DNA of 64,000 nt from positions 1,240,001 to 1,304,000 of the forward strand of contig NZ_JAKIJS010000001.1 of the NCBI RefSeq assembly GCF_021608225.1. Reading direction: 5' to 3'. Numbering within the stretch: the stretch's first letter is position 1; each line of letters starts with the position of its first letter. The DNA comes from Pseudalkalibacillus berkeleyi (GTDB lineage Bacteria; Bacillota; Bacilli; Bacillales; Fictibacillaceae). The notes under the pieces are model-generated. The model saw only the letters and a list, made by a program, of their open reading frames with translations. It was not told the DNA's origin and did no database searches. Below, piece by piece: positions 26,931-35,672 of this stretch. The position numbers and the translations under genes are program-made.

Positions 26931-26975
26931 CCAGGGCGTCAATCCGATTTTCTACGGATTAGCTCCCTGGCTTTT
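26931..26975 (+). terminator. terminator hairpin
   Basis: CCAGGG/CCCTGG outer stem with an inner ATCCG/CGGAT stem, followed by CTTTTC. It overlaps the end of the convergent TVP38 gene. Confidence 0.7.
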
Positions 26976-27627
26976 CGTTCATATATCTCTTTCTGAAGAA
27001 ATATCCTAATAAGGTGACAAGTCCCAAGATCAAAACGATGACAATCATCCGTTCATTAAACGTTTCTAAGTTTCTTACATCATTACCTAGAACCGTATAG
27101 GCTATCGTTGCTGGTAACATCCCGATTCCAGTGGAAATTAAGAATGTCCTAAGCTTCATCCCCGCAAGTCCTGCTCCAAAACTAATTAAATCAAAAGAAA
27201 CGATAGGGATCAATCTAGCTAATAACACAATCCAGAAGCCATATTTACCGTTCAATTGATCGATTCTATTGAGTGTGCGTGTATGTTTTACTTTCTTTTT
27301 GACGAATTCATAACCTAGTTTCTTTGCTAAATAAAAGGCAACAAGAGCTCCTAACATTGCTCCAATCCATGAAATGACAGAACCCCAAAAGATTCCAAAG
27401 AGGAGCCCGTTTGTACTCGTTACTAGAAAAGCAGGAATGGGTGCTGCGATCGCTTGAAAAACCATCAGTAAAATGCTGATTACTGGTGCAAGGATTCCCC
27501 AAGATTCTACATACCGTACAACGCGATCAATATTAGAACTTGTAAGCAAATTGATGAAATCTTCGCTTTTTAAAATGATAAATACAAGGATTAGGACAGA
27601 TGTAAGTATGATGATAAATTTTTTCAA
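26959..27627 (-). CDS. TVP38/TMEM64 (DedA-like) membrane protein, second copy
   Basis: A 222-residue membrane protein, paralogous to the one at 23640 at low identity. The family core reads IAAPIPAFLVTSTNGLLFG, FYLAKKLGYEF, then LLARLIPIVSFDLISFGAGLAGMKL. It is a single gene, convergent with the glutaredoxin-like gene. Role as for the first copy. Confidence 0.8.
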   Translation of the reverse strand: MKKFIIILTSVLILVFIILKSEDFINLLTSSNIDRVVRYVESWGILAPVISILLMVFQAIAAPIPAFLVTSTNGLLFGIFWGSVISWIGAMLGALVAFYLAKKLGYEFVKKKVKHTRTLNRIDQLNGKYGFWIVLLARLIPIVSFDLISFGAGLAGMKLRTFLISTGIGMLPATIAYTVLGNDVRNLETFNERMIVIVLILGLVTLLGYFFRKRYMNEKPGS

Positions 27628-27698
27628 TGCTAGTACTCCTAAAATATATAGTTCCTTTATTATAAGTGTTTACTGGTACTAACACGAATTTGTTGCCT

Positions 27699-28220
27699 TT
27701 ATATTATTGCGACATCAGGATCTGCTGTATTTGTTTGTTTCGGAAAGAGTAACCTTTGAACATATGGAGAACTCTGATCACCTTGATTAAAAGCTTCTGC
27801 AGTTTGACCGTAAAATGTCCTCGCTTCTTCAACTGACCGTTTGTTCGTAACGATATCGTGTACTAAATTTAAGGTCAAAATATTCATTGGTTCATTGTGA
27901 CACTTTACCGCTACCTCTCCTTTCGTTCGATCAGGATAAATACTTCCGTCAAATTCCGCTAATTCATCGTAAAATTCAATTGGGATCTTGTAACTAATGG
28001 TCTGTTGTAAGAAATCTTTATGTGGTGTTGGAAAGTCGTGTGGAACAGAGACTCTGTATAGTTTGATGTTATTCCATGGACCTCTGTGGTACCAAATAAG
28101 TGCACTTGTTGTATATTCATCTGGCATTCCGTATTTTTGAATTAATTCATAACCACTTTGACGTTGTGGCTCCGGCCAGTAACCTAACATCCTCATGACC
28201 GTATAGTAGTGCTGGTGCAT
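27699..28220 (-). CDS. conserved hypothetical protein, 173 residues
   Basis: A soluble protein beginning MHQHYYTVMRMLGYWPEPQR. The composition is polar with many aromatics (YWPEPQR, LIWYHRGPWNNIKLYRV, IPIEFYDELAEFDGSIYPDRTKGEV). ATG 28220 is supported by AAGGAGG 6 bases upstream; the longer reading to 28346 is not supported. I do not recognise the family. No signal peptide or membrane segment is seen. Confidence 0.65.
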   Translation of the reverse strand: MHQHYYTVMRMLGYWPEPQRQSGYELIQKYGMPDEYTTSALIWYHRGPWNNIKLYRVSVPHDFPTPHKDFLQQTISYKIPIEFYDELAEFDGSIYPDRTKGEVAVKCHNEPMNILTLNLVHDIVTNKRSVEEARTFYGQTAEAFNQGDQSSPYVQRLLFPKQTNTADPDVAII

Positions 28221-28464
28221 CTTGGACCTCCTTGATTGGCATGTAGTTGTTGCAGTATATGAGTTGGATTTTAGAAATGTGCGAATGCCTATATAACATT
28301 TTAATACGAGAGATTTTCTAAACAGGCATCTTCGTAAATTGACCAAGGGATCATTTCACATAAATGTGGAGGGCGTTATGAGAATATTTTGTAATTTACC
28401 TTACAGTTATTTATTTTAATTCTTTTTATAATGAAAGTAACTTATGAAAAGGGGAGTGAGTTTG

Positions 28465-28899
28465 GTGGCAGAAGTGAAAAGTGTTAATCAGGCAAATACA
28501 TTGTCGATGGGGACATCTCTAAAAGCATCTGCGATTGGTGGTGTTGTTGCTGGAATTGTTTTCGGTATCTTCATGCAAATGATGGGGAAACTGCCGATGG
28601 TAGCGATGCTTGTTGGTTCCGAAAGTGTAGCAGTTGGTTGGTTTGTACATTTAATGATTAGTGTGATTTTCGGATTAGGATTTGGCGTCATCGCATCCGG
28701 AAGAAAGAATCTCTATGGTTTAGCACTCATTTATGGAATCGTGTTGTGGGTAGTAGGACCTTTGTTACTCATGCCAACCATGCTCGGTATGGGCGTAATG
28801 ATTGGGCAAGCATTCACGGGTGCTCAGCTTATGAACCTCATGACACACGTTGGCTTCGCATTAATACTTGCATTTGTATATAGCAAAACTAATAAGTAA
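28465..28899 (+). CDS. hypothetical membrane protein, YagU-like
   Basis: A 144-residue protein with four hydrophobic segments rich in glycine, methionine and valine (AGIVFGIFMQMMGKLPMVAM, HLMISVIFGLGFGV, LLMPTMLGMGVMIG). It resembles small YagU/DUF1440-like membrane proteins, but the match is by general layout only. GTG 28465 is preferred because AAAAGGGGAG lies 8 bases before it. It shares a terminator with the convergent neighbour. Confidence 0.55.
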   Translation: MAEVKSVNQANTLSMGTSLKASAIGGVVAGIVFGIFMQMMGKLPMVAMLVGSESVAVGWFVHLMISVIFGLGFGVIASGRKNLYGLALIYGIVLWVVGPLLLMPTMLGMGVMIGQAFTGAQLMNLMTHVGFALILAFVYSKTNK

Positions 28900-28920
28900 A
28901 ACAAACCATAAATATAATAA

Positions 28921-28964
28921 GAGTGAGTGAAAAGGCAAATCAGTCTTTTCACTCACTCTTTTTT
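28921..28964. terminator. bidirectional terminator
   Basis: GAGTGAGTGAAAAG (28921-28934) / CTTTTCACTCACTC (28945-28958), perfect 14-bp stem with T-run on the + side. Confidence 0.92.
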
Positions 28965-28966
28965 AT

Positions 28967-29251
28967 TTACGAATTTTGTATTAACTTTGCGTCAAATACA
29001 AATGGTCCAAAAGGGAGGACGGATGCTAATATCCCCATCGCAGCTTTTTTAATTGACCAATTATAACTGAACTTTAAATACACAACCATCATACAGTAGA
29101 GGACAAATAAACCACCATGGATGGCTCCTACTATGCTAACCGCCATAGGATACTCGAAAAAGTATTTTAAAGGCATTGCAATACCTAGTAATAACAGAAA
29201 GGATATTCCTTCAGAAAATCCGACGATACGAAATGTTTTCAGCTTATCCAA
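28967..29251 (-). CDS. DUF3817 family membrane protein
   Basis: A 94-residue protein with three hydrophobic segments. The opening FRIVGFSEGISFLLLLGIAMPLKY and central HGGLFVLYC are typical of DUF3817 (formerly YdzA-like integral membrane proteins); E and H in these segments are conserved in the family. Function is unknown. ATG 29251 has a TAGGAGG upstream. Confidence 0.78.
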   Translation of the reverse strand: MDKLKTFRIVGFSEGISFLLLLGIAMPLKYFFEYPMAVSIVGAIHGGLFVLYCMMVVYLKFSYNWSIKKAAMGILASVLPFGPFVFDAKLIQNS

Positions 29252-29357
29252 AACGCTAACCTCCTATATTCTTGGACTCATGCATATTATAACAATTCCC
29301 CAAGGAAAGGAAAGATGCGTTTTGTATACGATTTATGACACTTGATACAGTCAAATC

Positions 29358-29840
29358 TTACTTATGTTCACTCCCGCATATCATGATTGCACTAACTTCT
29401 TGGTTTGAAATATCGTATATAGCATTATTAGTTGTGACTTCTACAAGCTGAAATGTGTAAGTCAACAAGTCATTCGAACGAGGTACATTGCAATCACAAA
29501 AGTTCGTAACTAGAGGTTCAATCGTGTTAAGCGGTGGTGCTGGTGTTGGTATTACTTCTTTACCTTTAAAAATCCACTCTTCTAATATAATCGGTTCTTC
29601 ACTTACAGGCGATGTTCGGGTCAACCGATAAGTGAGACTGATAATAGGGTTTGGTCCATTTAAGCGAAACGATATGAATTGAGAGTAGTTAAATAGAACA
29701 CATGGATTTCTCAAGCTTCCAATATCAGCAGTCACTTTTGCTAACGTTATCGGAGGATCATTTTTTGTTAGCTGTTTAGGTAGGTTCGTTTTACGTACCT
29801 GTCCACAATTTGCTTTCGCATTGGATGATTTTCTATCCAT
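29358..29840 (-). CDS. DUF4489-like protein, one domain
   Basis: A 160-residue protein containing one copy of a domain also present twice in the upstream gene. It starts NCGQVRKTNLPKQL, continues NPCVLFNYSQFI and ends FCDCN...LTYTFQLVEV. The pattern fits DUF4489, found in sporulating Firmicutes and possibly a spore-surface component; this role is inference. ATG 29840 follows GGAAGGAG and overlaps the end of the upstream gene by 8 bases, so the two are translationally coupled. Confidence 0.65.
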   Translation of the reverse strand: MDRKSSNAKANCGQVRKTNLPKQLTKNDPPITLAKVTADIGSLRNPCVLFNYSQFISFRLNGPNPIISLTYRLTRTSPVSEEPIILEEWIFKGKEVIPTPAPPLNTIEPLVTNFCDCNVPRSNDLLTYTFQLVEVTTNNAIYDISNQEVSAIMICGSEHK

Positions 29841-30855
29841 TACTTCTTCTCCTTCCTTTTGAAGGGCTTTGACTTTCATATACTTGAGCAGTCATGCTTT
29901 TTTGCGTAATGTTATAAGACGATTGGTCAGACAATTCTGCTTTCACAAGCTCAACTGTGTAAGTGTATTCATCTTCACCGTTTACGATTTGATCACAGTA
30001 ATTAAAGACAACGGGCTCTTTAATGTTCGTATCGTTTCCGAATTCTCTTAATAATGGCCATTCTCTTAACACCTTCGACCTATTATTTCTCAACGATTTC
30101 CTCACAAGTTGAAACACTAAGCTATTAAAGTCCTTTTGTCTTAAAATAGAAGTAACGAAACCGGAGAAATTGATGAGAATTGTTGTATTTGGTTTACTTT
30201 TAACTTTGACTTCCGTCAAAACAACCGGTTGATCTCTTTTTCGTAGACGTGGAGGTAGGACTGGGTTAAGTACTTTGCCACAAGTCACAAAAGGCAGCAG
30301 AGGAACAGAAGCATTCTTGTCATCAAAGTGATTAAATAACCACGGGTCTGGCTTCAATCGTTTTGAAGATTTATTCAATTGGAATTCGTCACGAATTGTT
30401 GTTGCAGTTATACTTTTATTAGTAATATTTAATTCTTGAACGATATTGGTCTCAATTAGTACGATTTCTAACCGATAAGTCACTTCTCCGTTTAAATAGG
30501 ATTGATCACAATCGCAAAAGTTCAAGACCGTCGGCTGATTCGTTTCTAAATTGATTCCCTCTAATGTTTTTGCAGATTCGAAAAGGAACTCCCATTCCTG
30601 TAGAATTTGTGTAATTTTATTTTGTGCTTCCTTTACTAGTCTATAAATGATTTTGAGTTTAGGATTTAACCCTAAAAATGAAAACTGGATGAATTCTGAA
30701 TACTTAATGAGTACACATGAATTTTTTAGATGACTAGGCTTGACACGCACTTCGGCTAATCGAATAGGCGGTTCACTTCTGTCTAACTGAGCGGGTAGAT
30801 CTGGATTAAACACTTCACCACACGTTAAGAAAGAGGATTTGTGAAATTCTTTCAT
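29833..30855 (-). CDS. DUF4489-like protein, two tandem domains
   Basis: A 340-residue protein made of two related domains of about 140-150 residues. The first starts LTCGEVFNPDLPAQL and ends FCDCDQSYLNGEVTYRLEIV; the second starts VTCGKVLNPVLPPRL and ends FNYCDQIVNGEDEYTYTVELV. It ends in a basic Arg/Ser tail. AAAGGAG stands 6 bases before ATG 30855. It is a likely spore or surface structural protein, by family context only. Confidence 0.65.
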   Translation of the reverse strand: MKEFHKSSFLTCGEVFNPDLPAQLDRSEPPIRLAEVRVKPSHLKNSCVLIKYSEFIQFSFLGLNPKLKIIYRLVKEAQNKITQILQEWEFLFESAKTLEGINLETNQPTVLNFCDCDQSYLNGEVTYRLEIVLIETNIVQELNITNKSITATTIRDEFQLNKSSKRLKPDPWLFNHFDDKNASVPLLPFVTCGKVLNPVLPPRLRKRDQPVVLTEVKVKSKPNTTILINFSGFVTSILRQKDFNSLVFQLVRKSLRNNRSKVLREWPLLREFGNDTNIKEPVVFNYCDQIVNGEDEYTYTVELVKAELSDQSSYNITQKSMTAQVYESQSPSKGRRRSNG

Positions 30856-30949
30856 AAGTTTCTCCTTTTATTTTTTTGATTCATACATACTATGCAACTG
30901 GACAAACATCGTACTGGACGGTTGTAGGACTTATTCCAAATTCAAACCC

Positions 30950-30979
30950 TTGACAAATCATCATGGTATTTACTAGTAT
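30950..30979 (+). promoter_or_regulatory. sigma-A promoter of the trp operon
   Basis: TTGACA (30950-30955), 18-bp spacer, TAGTAT (30974-30979). Transcription would begin near 30986, placing the whole TRAP leader in the transcript. Confidence 0.7.
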
Positions 30980-31003
30980 TAGTTTAAGTTTTTAGATAAT
31001 AGT

Positions 31004-31110
31004 TAGATTAGTTGAGATGAGAATGAGACGAGATTGAAAGAGTTGAGGCGAGCTAAGGTACGTTACAAATGACGATTCCTTAGGCACCTATTTGCCTATG
31101 GGATTTTTTT
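31004..31110 (+). promoter_or_regulatory. TRAP-binding leader and attenuator of the trp operon
   Basis: Eleven triplet positions at about 5-nt spacing start at 31004, 31009, 31014, 31019, 31025, 31030, 31035, 31040, 31045, 31050 and 31055. They are TAG, TAG, four GAG, a degenerate TGA, three GAG and AAG. The last lies in CTAAGG (31053-31058), which pairs with CCTTAG (31078-31083) as antiterminator. CCTTAG overlaps the terminator stem TAGGCA (31081-31086) / TGCCTA (31093-31098), followed by T-run 31104-31110. Tryptophan-loaded TRAP should block the antiterminator and stop transcription, as known for Bacillus subtilis. Confidence 0.93.
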
Positions 31111-31143
31111 ATATTTAAAACCTTCAATAAAATTAAACCTCAG

Positions 31144-31178
31144 CTCTATCAGTACTCCTCAAAAGGAGCGTGATAGAG
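31144..31178 (+). promoter_or_regulatory. strong hairpin in the trpD 5' untranslated region
   Basis: CTCTATCA (31144-31151) / TGATAGAG (31171-31178) with an inner CTCC/GGAG stem. No T-run follows. ACTCCT (31154-31159) is also complementary to AGGAGT (31264-31269), the trpD ribosome binding site, so two exclusive foldings are possible. Confidence 0.6.
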
Positions 31179-31275
31179 ATGTCTTTCCTATGCCAATCAC
31201 TTATAAAATTTATTCCACCTTGAACTTCTTTTGGTCTTCCTATGTCCTAATACAGAGATCGAAAGGAGTCTACAA

Positions 31276-32298
31276 ATGATTAAACCCCAATTACAAAGAG
31301 CTATTGATGGTGCGACATTTTCTGAAGAAGAAGCGGAATACATCATGGATCAAATTATGACTGGAAATGTAAATGAAAGTCAGCTATCAAGCTTGCTGAC
31401 CATATTAAGAATACGCGGTGAAACTGTGGATGAATTAACAGGCTTTGCGAAATCAATGAGAAGTCATGCTGTACACTTCCCTGAAAAGCTACATGATGCA
31501 GTTGATACATGCGGTACAGGTGGGGATGGTTCTAGCACATTTAATATTTCAACGGCTGCGGCTATTGTGATGTCTGCTATGGGCGTTAAAGTAGCCAAGC
31601 ATGGCAATCGATCCTTTTCTTCCAAAAGTGGAAGTGCTGATGTGTTAGAACGGTTGAACATTCCAACTCAATCTGGTGTTGAAGAAGCCATGCGAGCATT
31701 AAAGTCTCATTCAATGACCTTCTTGTTTGCACCTCTTTATCATCCAGCAATGAAACACGCCATTCAACCTCGGAAGGATATTGGCTTTAGAACGGTATTC
31801 AACATCCTGGGCCCACTTAGTAATCCAGCAGGTTGCGATCGACAATTAATTGGTGTCTACAATCAAGAGCTTGCTCAGAAAATGGCTAAGGTCGTTCAGC
31901 GGCTTGGTATTGAAAAAGCACTGATCGTTTCAGGAGCAGATGGTCTAGACGAGATGACAATCACGACAACCACAAATGTTCTGATCGTAACACCGTATTC
32001 CATTCAATCATCTGAGGTAAACCCAGTTGAAGTCGGACTAGAACTTGGATCGCTAAATGACATTCAGGTGAACTCGCCGGAAAAGAGCGCACAGCTTATA
32101 CAACAGGTTTTTCATAATGAAACAAACCGTTCTGCCAAAAACATTGTAATCTTGAACGCAGCGGCAGGTCTCATTGCGGCAGGACGTTCCGAATCGTTTG
32201 AGAAGGCTGTCCCTATCGTTAAAGAAGCCTTGGAAACAGGTCTTGTCCTGAATCATTACCTTAGTATGAAGGGGAAAAAGGAGAGATCTTATGCTTAA
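31276..32298 (+). CDS. trpD: anthranilate phosphoribosyltransferase
   Basis: A 340-residue enzyme joining anthranilate to PRPP, second step of tryptophan synthesis. The PRPP-binding segment DTCGTGGDGSSTFNIST (about 77-93) and KHGNRSFSSKSGSAD are intact. ATG 31276 is fixed by AAAGGAG at 31262-31268. It is the first gene of the operon here; in Bacillus subtilis trpE would come first. It overlaps trpC by 8 bases. Controlled by the TRAP attenuator upstream. Confidence 0.95.
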   Translation: MIKPQLQRAIDGATFSEEEAEYIMDQIMTGNVNESQLSSLLTILRIRGETVDELTGFAKSMRSHAVHFPEKLHDAVDTCGTGGDGSSTFNISTAAAIVMSAMGVKVAKHGNRSFSSKSGSADVLERLNIPTQSGVEEAMRALKSHSMTFLFAPLYHPAMKHAIQPRKDIGFRTVFNILGPLSNPAGCDRQLIGVYNQELAQKMAKVVQRLGIEKALIVSGADGLDEMTITTTTNVLIVTPYSIQSSEVNPVEVGLELGSLNDIQVNSPEKSAQLIQQVFHNETNRSAKNIVILNAAAGLIAAGRSESFEKAVPIVKEALETGLVLNHYLSMKGKKERSYA

Positions 32299-33052
32299 CA
32301 GAATCGTTGAAACAAAGATAGAAGAGTTAAAATCTTATCCAAAATCTTTTAATACATTTGAATTCGAAGCACGCTCATTGAGCCAAGCCATCCTGCGATC
32401 AAACAATGATATTGGACTGATTTCTGAGGTGAAGAAAGCTTCTCCATCAAAAGGCGTGATCACAGAGGACTTTGACCCAACTCGTATTGCTGAAAGTTAT
32501 GAAAAGGCTGGAGCAGATGCTATTTCTGTTTTAACAGACCGAGAATACTTCTTAGGGGCTCCTGATTATTTAACTCAAATTAGAAAATCAGTAGGTATTC
32601 CAATATTGAGAAAGGATTTCATCATTGATCCTATTCAAGTCATAGAAAGTCGGGCAATTGGTGCTGATGCGATCTTGTTAATCCAAGCCATTCTTGAACC
32701 AAACCAAGCCAATGAGCTGTTTTCATGTGCAAAAGAGCAAGGACTCGAGGTCTTATTAGAGGTTCACTCTTTAAAGGAATTAGAAATAGCATTACAAAAT
32801 TTCACGCCTAATTTATTAGGCATTAATAATAGAGATTTAAACACGTTCAAAACAAGTGTGAGCCATACAACTGAAATTGCTAAACATGTGCCGGTAAATA
32901 TCCCTTTCATCAGTGAAAGTGGGATTGTCACACGCGAGGATGTTACTGAGGTACAGTCTGCAGGAGCAAAAGGCATATTAGTTGGTGAAACGCTAATGCG
33001 TTCAAAATCAATTAAGCAAAGTATTGCCCAGTTAGTTGGTACGGAATCGTGA
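32291..33052 (+). CDS. trpC: indole-3-glycerol phosphate synthase
   Basis: A 253-residue TIM-barrel enzyme forming indole-glycerol phosphate. Catalytic and phosphate-binding elements are in order: EVKKASPSKG (about 47-56), RKDFI (about 107), LLEVHS (about 155), GINNRDL (about 177), SESGI (about 207) and GETLMRS at the end. Its stop overlaps the trpF GTG (GTGA), giving coupled translation. Confidence 0.95.
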   Translation: MLNRIVETKIEELKSYPKSFNTFEFEARSLSQAILRSNNDIGLISEVKKASPSKGVITEDFDPTRIAESYEKAGADAISVLTDREYFLGAPDYLTQIRKSVGIPILRKDFIIDPIQVIESRAIGADAILLIQAILEPNQANELFSCAKEQGLEVLLEVHSLKELEIALQNFTPNLLGINNRDLNTFKTSVSHTTEIAKHVPVNIPFISESGIVTREDVTEVQSAGAKGILVGETLMRSKSIKQSIAQLVGTES

Positions 33053-33696
33053 CTCAACTCAAACTATGTGGCATACGCTCAAAACAAGACTATGACCTAG
33101 TCAGCCAGTATTCAGAAGTCGATTATATCGGATTTATATTTGCTGAAAGTAAGAGACAGGTGAAACCTGAAATCGTGAAGCAATGGATTAATGAAGATTC
33201 ACCTGCTTCCCATGTCGGTATTTTTGTGAATCCGAGCATTGAAGAAGTACTTGAAACAATTGACTTTGCACCCATAGATATCATTCAGTTACATGGAAAT
33301 GAGAGCACTTCTTTCTTACACGAACTTAAATCGAAAACGAACATTGAAATTTGGAAAGCTCTACCTCATACACCGGAAACGATCGGCAAGATGGACAACT
33401 ATGTCGACACCGTGGATGGGTTTGTTATAGATACAAAAGTACAAGGTCAATGGGGAGGTACTGGAATTAGGTTCGACTGGGACGCAATACCAACATACGT
33501 CCGATATTCACAAAGGATGAATATAAAATGCTTAATTGCAGGTGGGATAAACCCAAGTAATGTCGAAGAATGTCTCTCCTATAAACCTATTGGCATCGAC
33601 CTTTCAAGTGGTATAGAAACGAATGAAAATAAAGATAGAGAAAAAATGAACGGTTTAATAGAAAGGATGAATCAATATGAACACAGTATATCCTGA
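33049..33696 (+). CDS. trpF: phosphoribosylanthranilate isomerase
   Basis: A 215-residue TIM-barrel isomerase for the Amadori rearrangement step. The catalytic cysteine is in KLCGIR near residue 6 and the catalytic aspartate in [13 protein letters not shown] near 125; AGGINPSNV and the closing SSGIE form the phosphate site. The start is GTG 33049 inside the trpC stop. It overlaps trpB by 20 bases. Confidence 0.95.
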   Translation: MTQLKLCGIRSKQDYDLVSQYSEVDYIGFIFAESKRQVKPEIVKQWINEDSPASHVGIFVNPSIEEVLETIDFAPIDIIQLHGNESTSFLHELKSKTNIEIWKALPHTPETIGKMDNYVDTVDGFVIDTKVQGQWGGTGIRFDWDAIPTYVRYSQRMNIKCLIAGGINPSNVEECLSYKPIGIDLSSGIETNENKDREKMNGLIERMNQYEHSIS

Positions 33697-34879
33697 TGAA
33701 AAAGGACGATTCGGTCAATTTGGTGGTCGTTACGTACCTGAAACACTTATGTTCGCACTTGAGGAATTGGAAATTGCCTTCACAGATGCGATGAATGACC
33801 CAGCCTTTCAAACAGAGCTTAACCATGAATTGAGTCATTACTCTGGACGACCTACACCGTTAACGTACGCTGAAAATACGACGAGGCGTTTCGGTGGTGC
33901 AAAGATTCACCTCAAGCGTGAGGATCTAAATCATACTGGCGCACACAAAATAAACAATGCAATCGGGCAAGTATTACTTGCGAAGAGAATGGGAAAATCA
34001 AAGGTCGTTGCTGAAACAGGAGCGGGACAACATGGTGTTGCTGTTGCCACTGCATGTGCTCGTTATGGATTGTCTTGTAAGGTTTTCATGGGAGAAGAAG
34101 ATATTGAACGACAATCACTCAATGTTTTTCGAATGAAATTATTAGGAGCAGAAGTCGTTTCTGTTGAGAGTGGCAGTAAAACTTTGAAGGATGCGACGAA
34201 TGAAGCCATTCGTTACTGGGCTGGAGAAGTCCAAGATACATTCTATTGTATAGGTTCAGTTGTAGGTCCTCATCCATACCCAAGAATTGTTAGGGACTTA
34301 CAACGCGTAATAGGTATAGAAACGAAGAAACAACACAAAGAGATACAAGGTAAACTACCCGATGCTGCAATTGCTTGTGTGGGTGGTGGCAGCAACGCAA
34401 TGGGAATGTTTCACCCGTTTCTAGAAGATGAAGTCGAATTAATTGGGGTAGAAGCAGGTGGCCTTGGAGTAGATACAGGAAAGCATGCAGCTTCAATCAC
34501 TACGGGATCAGTAGGTGTCATCCATGGATCGATGACGTTCCTTAATCAAGATGACTTCGGTCAAATCATAGAGCCGTATTCTATTTCAGCTGGTCTTGAT
34601 TACCCTGGAGTAGGTCCCGAACACGCATCATTAGCAGATTCCAAGAGGGTCACATACAAAACGATTACAGATGCAGAAGCACTAGAAGCCCTTAAAATCC
34701 TTTCAGAGGATGAAGGGATCCTTCCAGCAATAGAAAGTGCACACGCTCTTGCACAAGCATTTAAGGAAGCTGCCTCAAAACCTGAAAGTGAATCTATTGT
34801 TGTTTGCCTTTCTGGTCGTGGCGACAAAGATGTTTCGACCCTTATGAATGTAATTGAGGAGGGAGATCGAAATGAATAA
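33677..34879 (+). CDS. trpB: tryptophan synthase beta chain
   Basis: A 400-residue PLP enzyme condensing indole with serine. The PLP lysine is in [13 protein letters not shown] (about residue 87), the phosphate-binding loop is [10 protein letters not shown] (about 232-241) and the C-terminal PLP contact is SGRGDKD. Full length for the family. GAAAGGATG lies upstream inside trpF. It forms an alpha2beta2 complex with the trpA product. Confidence 0.96.
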   Translation: MNTVYPDEKGRFGQFGGRYVPETLMFALEELEIAFTDAMNDPAFQTELNHELSHYSGRPTPLTYAENTTRRFGGAKIHLKREDLNHTGAHKINNAIGQVLLAKRMGKSKVVAETGAGQHGVAVATACARYGLSCKVFMGEEDIERQSLNVFRMKLLGAEVVSVESGSKTLKDATNEAIRYWAGEVQDTFYCIGSVVGPHPYPRIVRDLQRVIGIETKKQHKEIQGKLPDAAIACVGGGSNAMGMFHPFLEDEVELIGVEAGGLGVDTGKHAASITTGSVGVIHGSMTFLNQDDFGQIIEPYSISAGLDYPGVGPEHASLADSKRVTYKTITDAEALEALKILSEDEGILPAIESAHALAQAFKEAASKPESESIVVCLSGRGDKDVSTLMNVIEEGDRNE

Positions 34880-35672
34880 ACGATTCCAAGCCTTACAAAC
34901 AGAGACAAAACCTTTATTTATACCGTTTATCATGGCAGGAGACCCAACTCCAGAAGATACAATTGAAACAGCATTAATCTTACAAGAGGAAGGCGCTAAC
35001 GTCCTAGAGCTAGGTATCCCTTATTCTGATCCTCTTGCGGACGGTCCAGTTATCCAAGAGGCTGCAAAAAGAGCGAAAGGAATGAATATTAGTAAGGCAA
35101 TGGAACTCGTCGGGAAAATGAGACAACAGGGTTTAGAGATACCTGTACTCATTTTCACATATATCAACCCATTCCTTAGGTTAGGGGAAGACGAGTTTTT
35201 CAATCTAGCTAAGCAACACGATGTAGACGGATTATTAATACCGGACTTACCTTTTGAAGAAAGCGAACAGATCAGGGCGCGTTGTAAGATGAGTGGAATT
35301 AGCTATATTTCATTAGTCGCACCAACAACATCCCCTAAGAGATTAGAAACAATTTCACAGGATGCTCAAGGATTTCTCTACTGTGTTTCATCCTTAGGTG
35401 TTACAGGTGAACGTTCCGATTTTCATCCGGAAACGAAGCGATTATTGAAGGAAGCTAAATCATACTCTAGTGTACCTGTGGCATTAGGCTTTGGGATCTC
35501 AACTCGTCAACAATTTATAGATGTAGGTGAAGTGTGTGATGGGGTCATTATTGGGAGCTCTCTCATTAGAAAGTCGCATGAGCTTCGAAATGAGGAACCA
35601 GAAAATTATAAGAACGCATTTAAGTCTTACTTGTCTTCACTCGTTAAAGGTGAGCAACATATCAACAGTTAA
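34872..35672 (+). CDS. trpA: tryptophan synthase alpha chain
   Basis: A 266-residue TIM barrel that cleaves indole-glycerol phosphate and passes indole to TrpB. The catalytic Glu and Asp are in [15 protein letters not shown] at about 47-60; SLVAPTTS and LGFGIST follow as usual. ATG 34872 after GAGGGAG is preferred to an in-frame upstream start at 34854 within trpB; the overlap with trpB is 8 bases. Its 3' end overlaps the next aldolase gene by 23 bases. Confidence 0.94.
   Translation: MNKRFQALQTETKPLFIPFIMAGDPTPEDTIETALILQEEGANVLELGIPYSDPLADGPVIQEAAKRAKGMNISKAMELVGKMRQQGLEIPVLIFTYINPFLRLGEDEFFNLAKQHDVDGLLIPDLPFEESEQIRARCKMSGISYISLVAPTTSPKRLETISQDAQGFLYCVSSLGVTGERSDFHPETKRLLKEAKSYSSVPVALGFGISTRQQFIDVGEVCDGVIIGSSLIRKSHELRNEEPENYKNAFKSYLSSLVKGEQHINS

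Noticed and set aside
30980-31275. T-box riboswitch for trp control
   Set aside because: No T-box sequence or specifier stem is seen; the triplet array with overlapping antiterminator fits TRAP fully.
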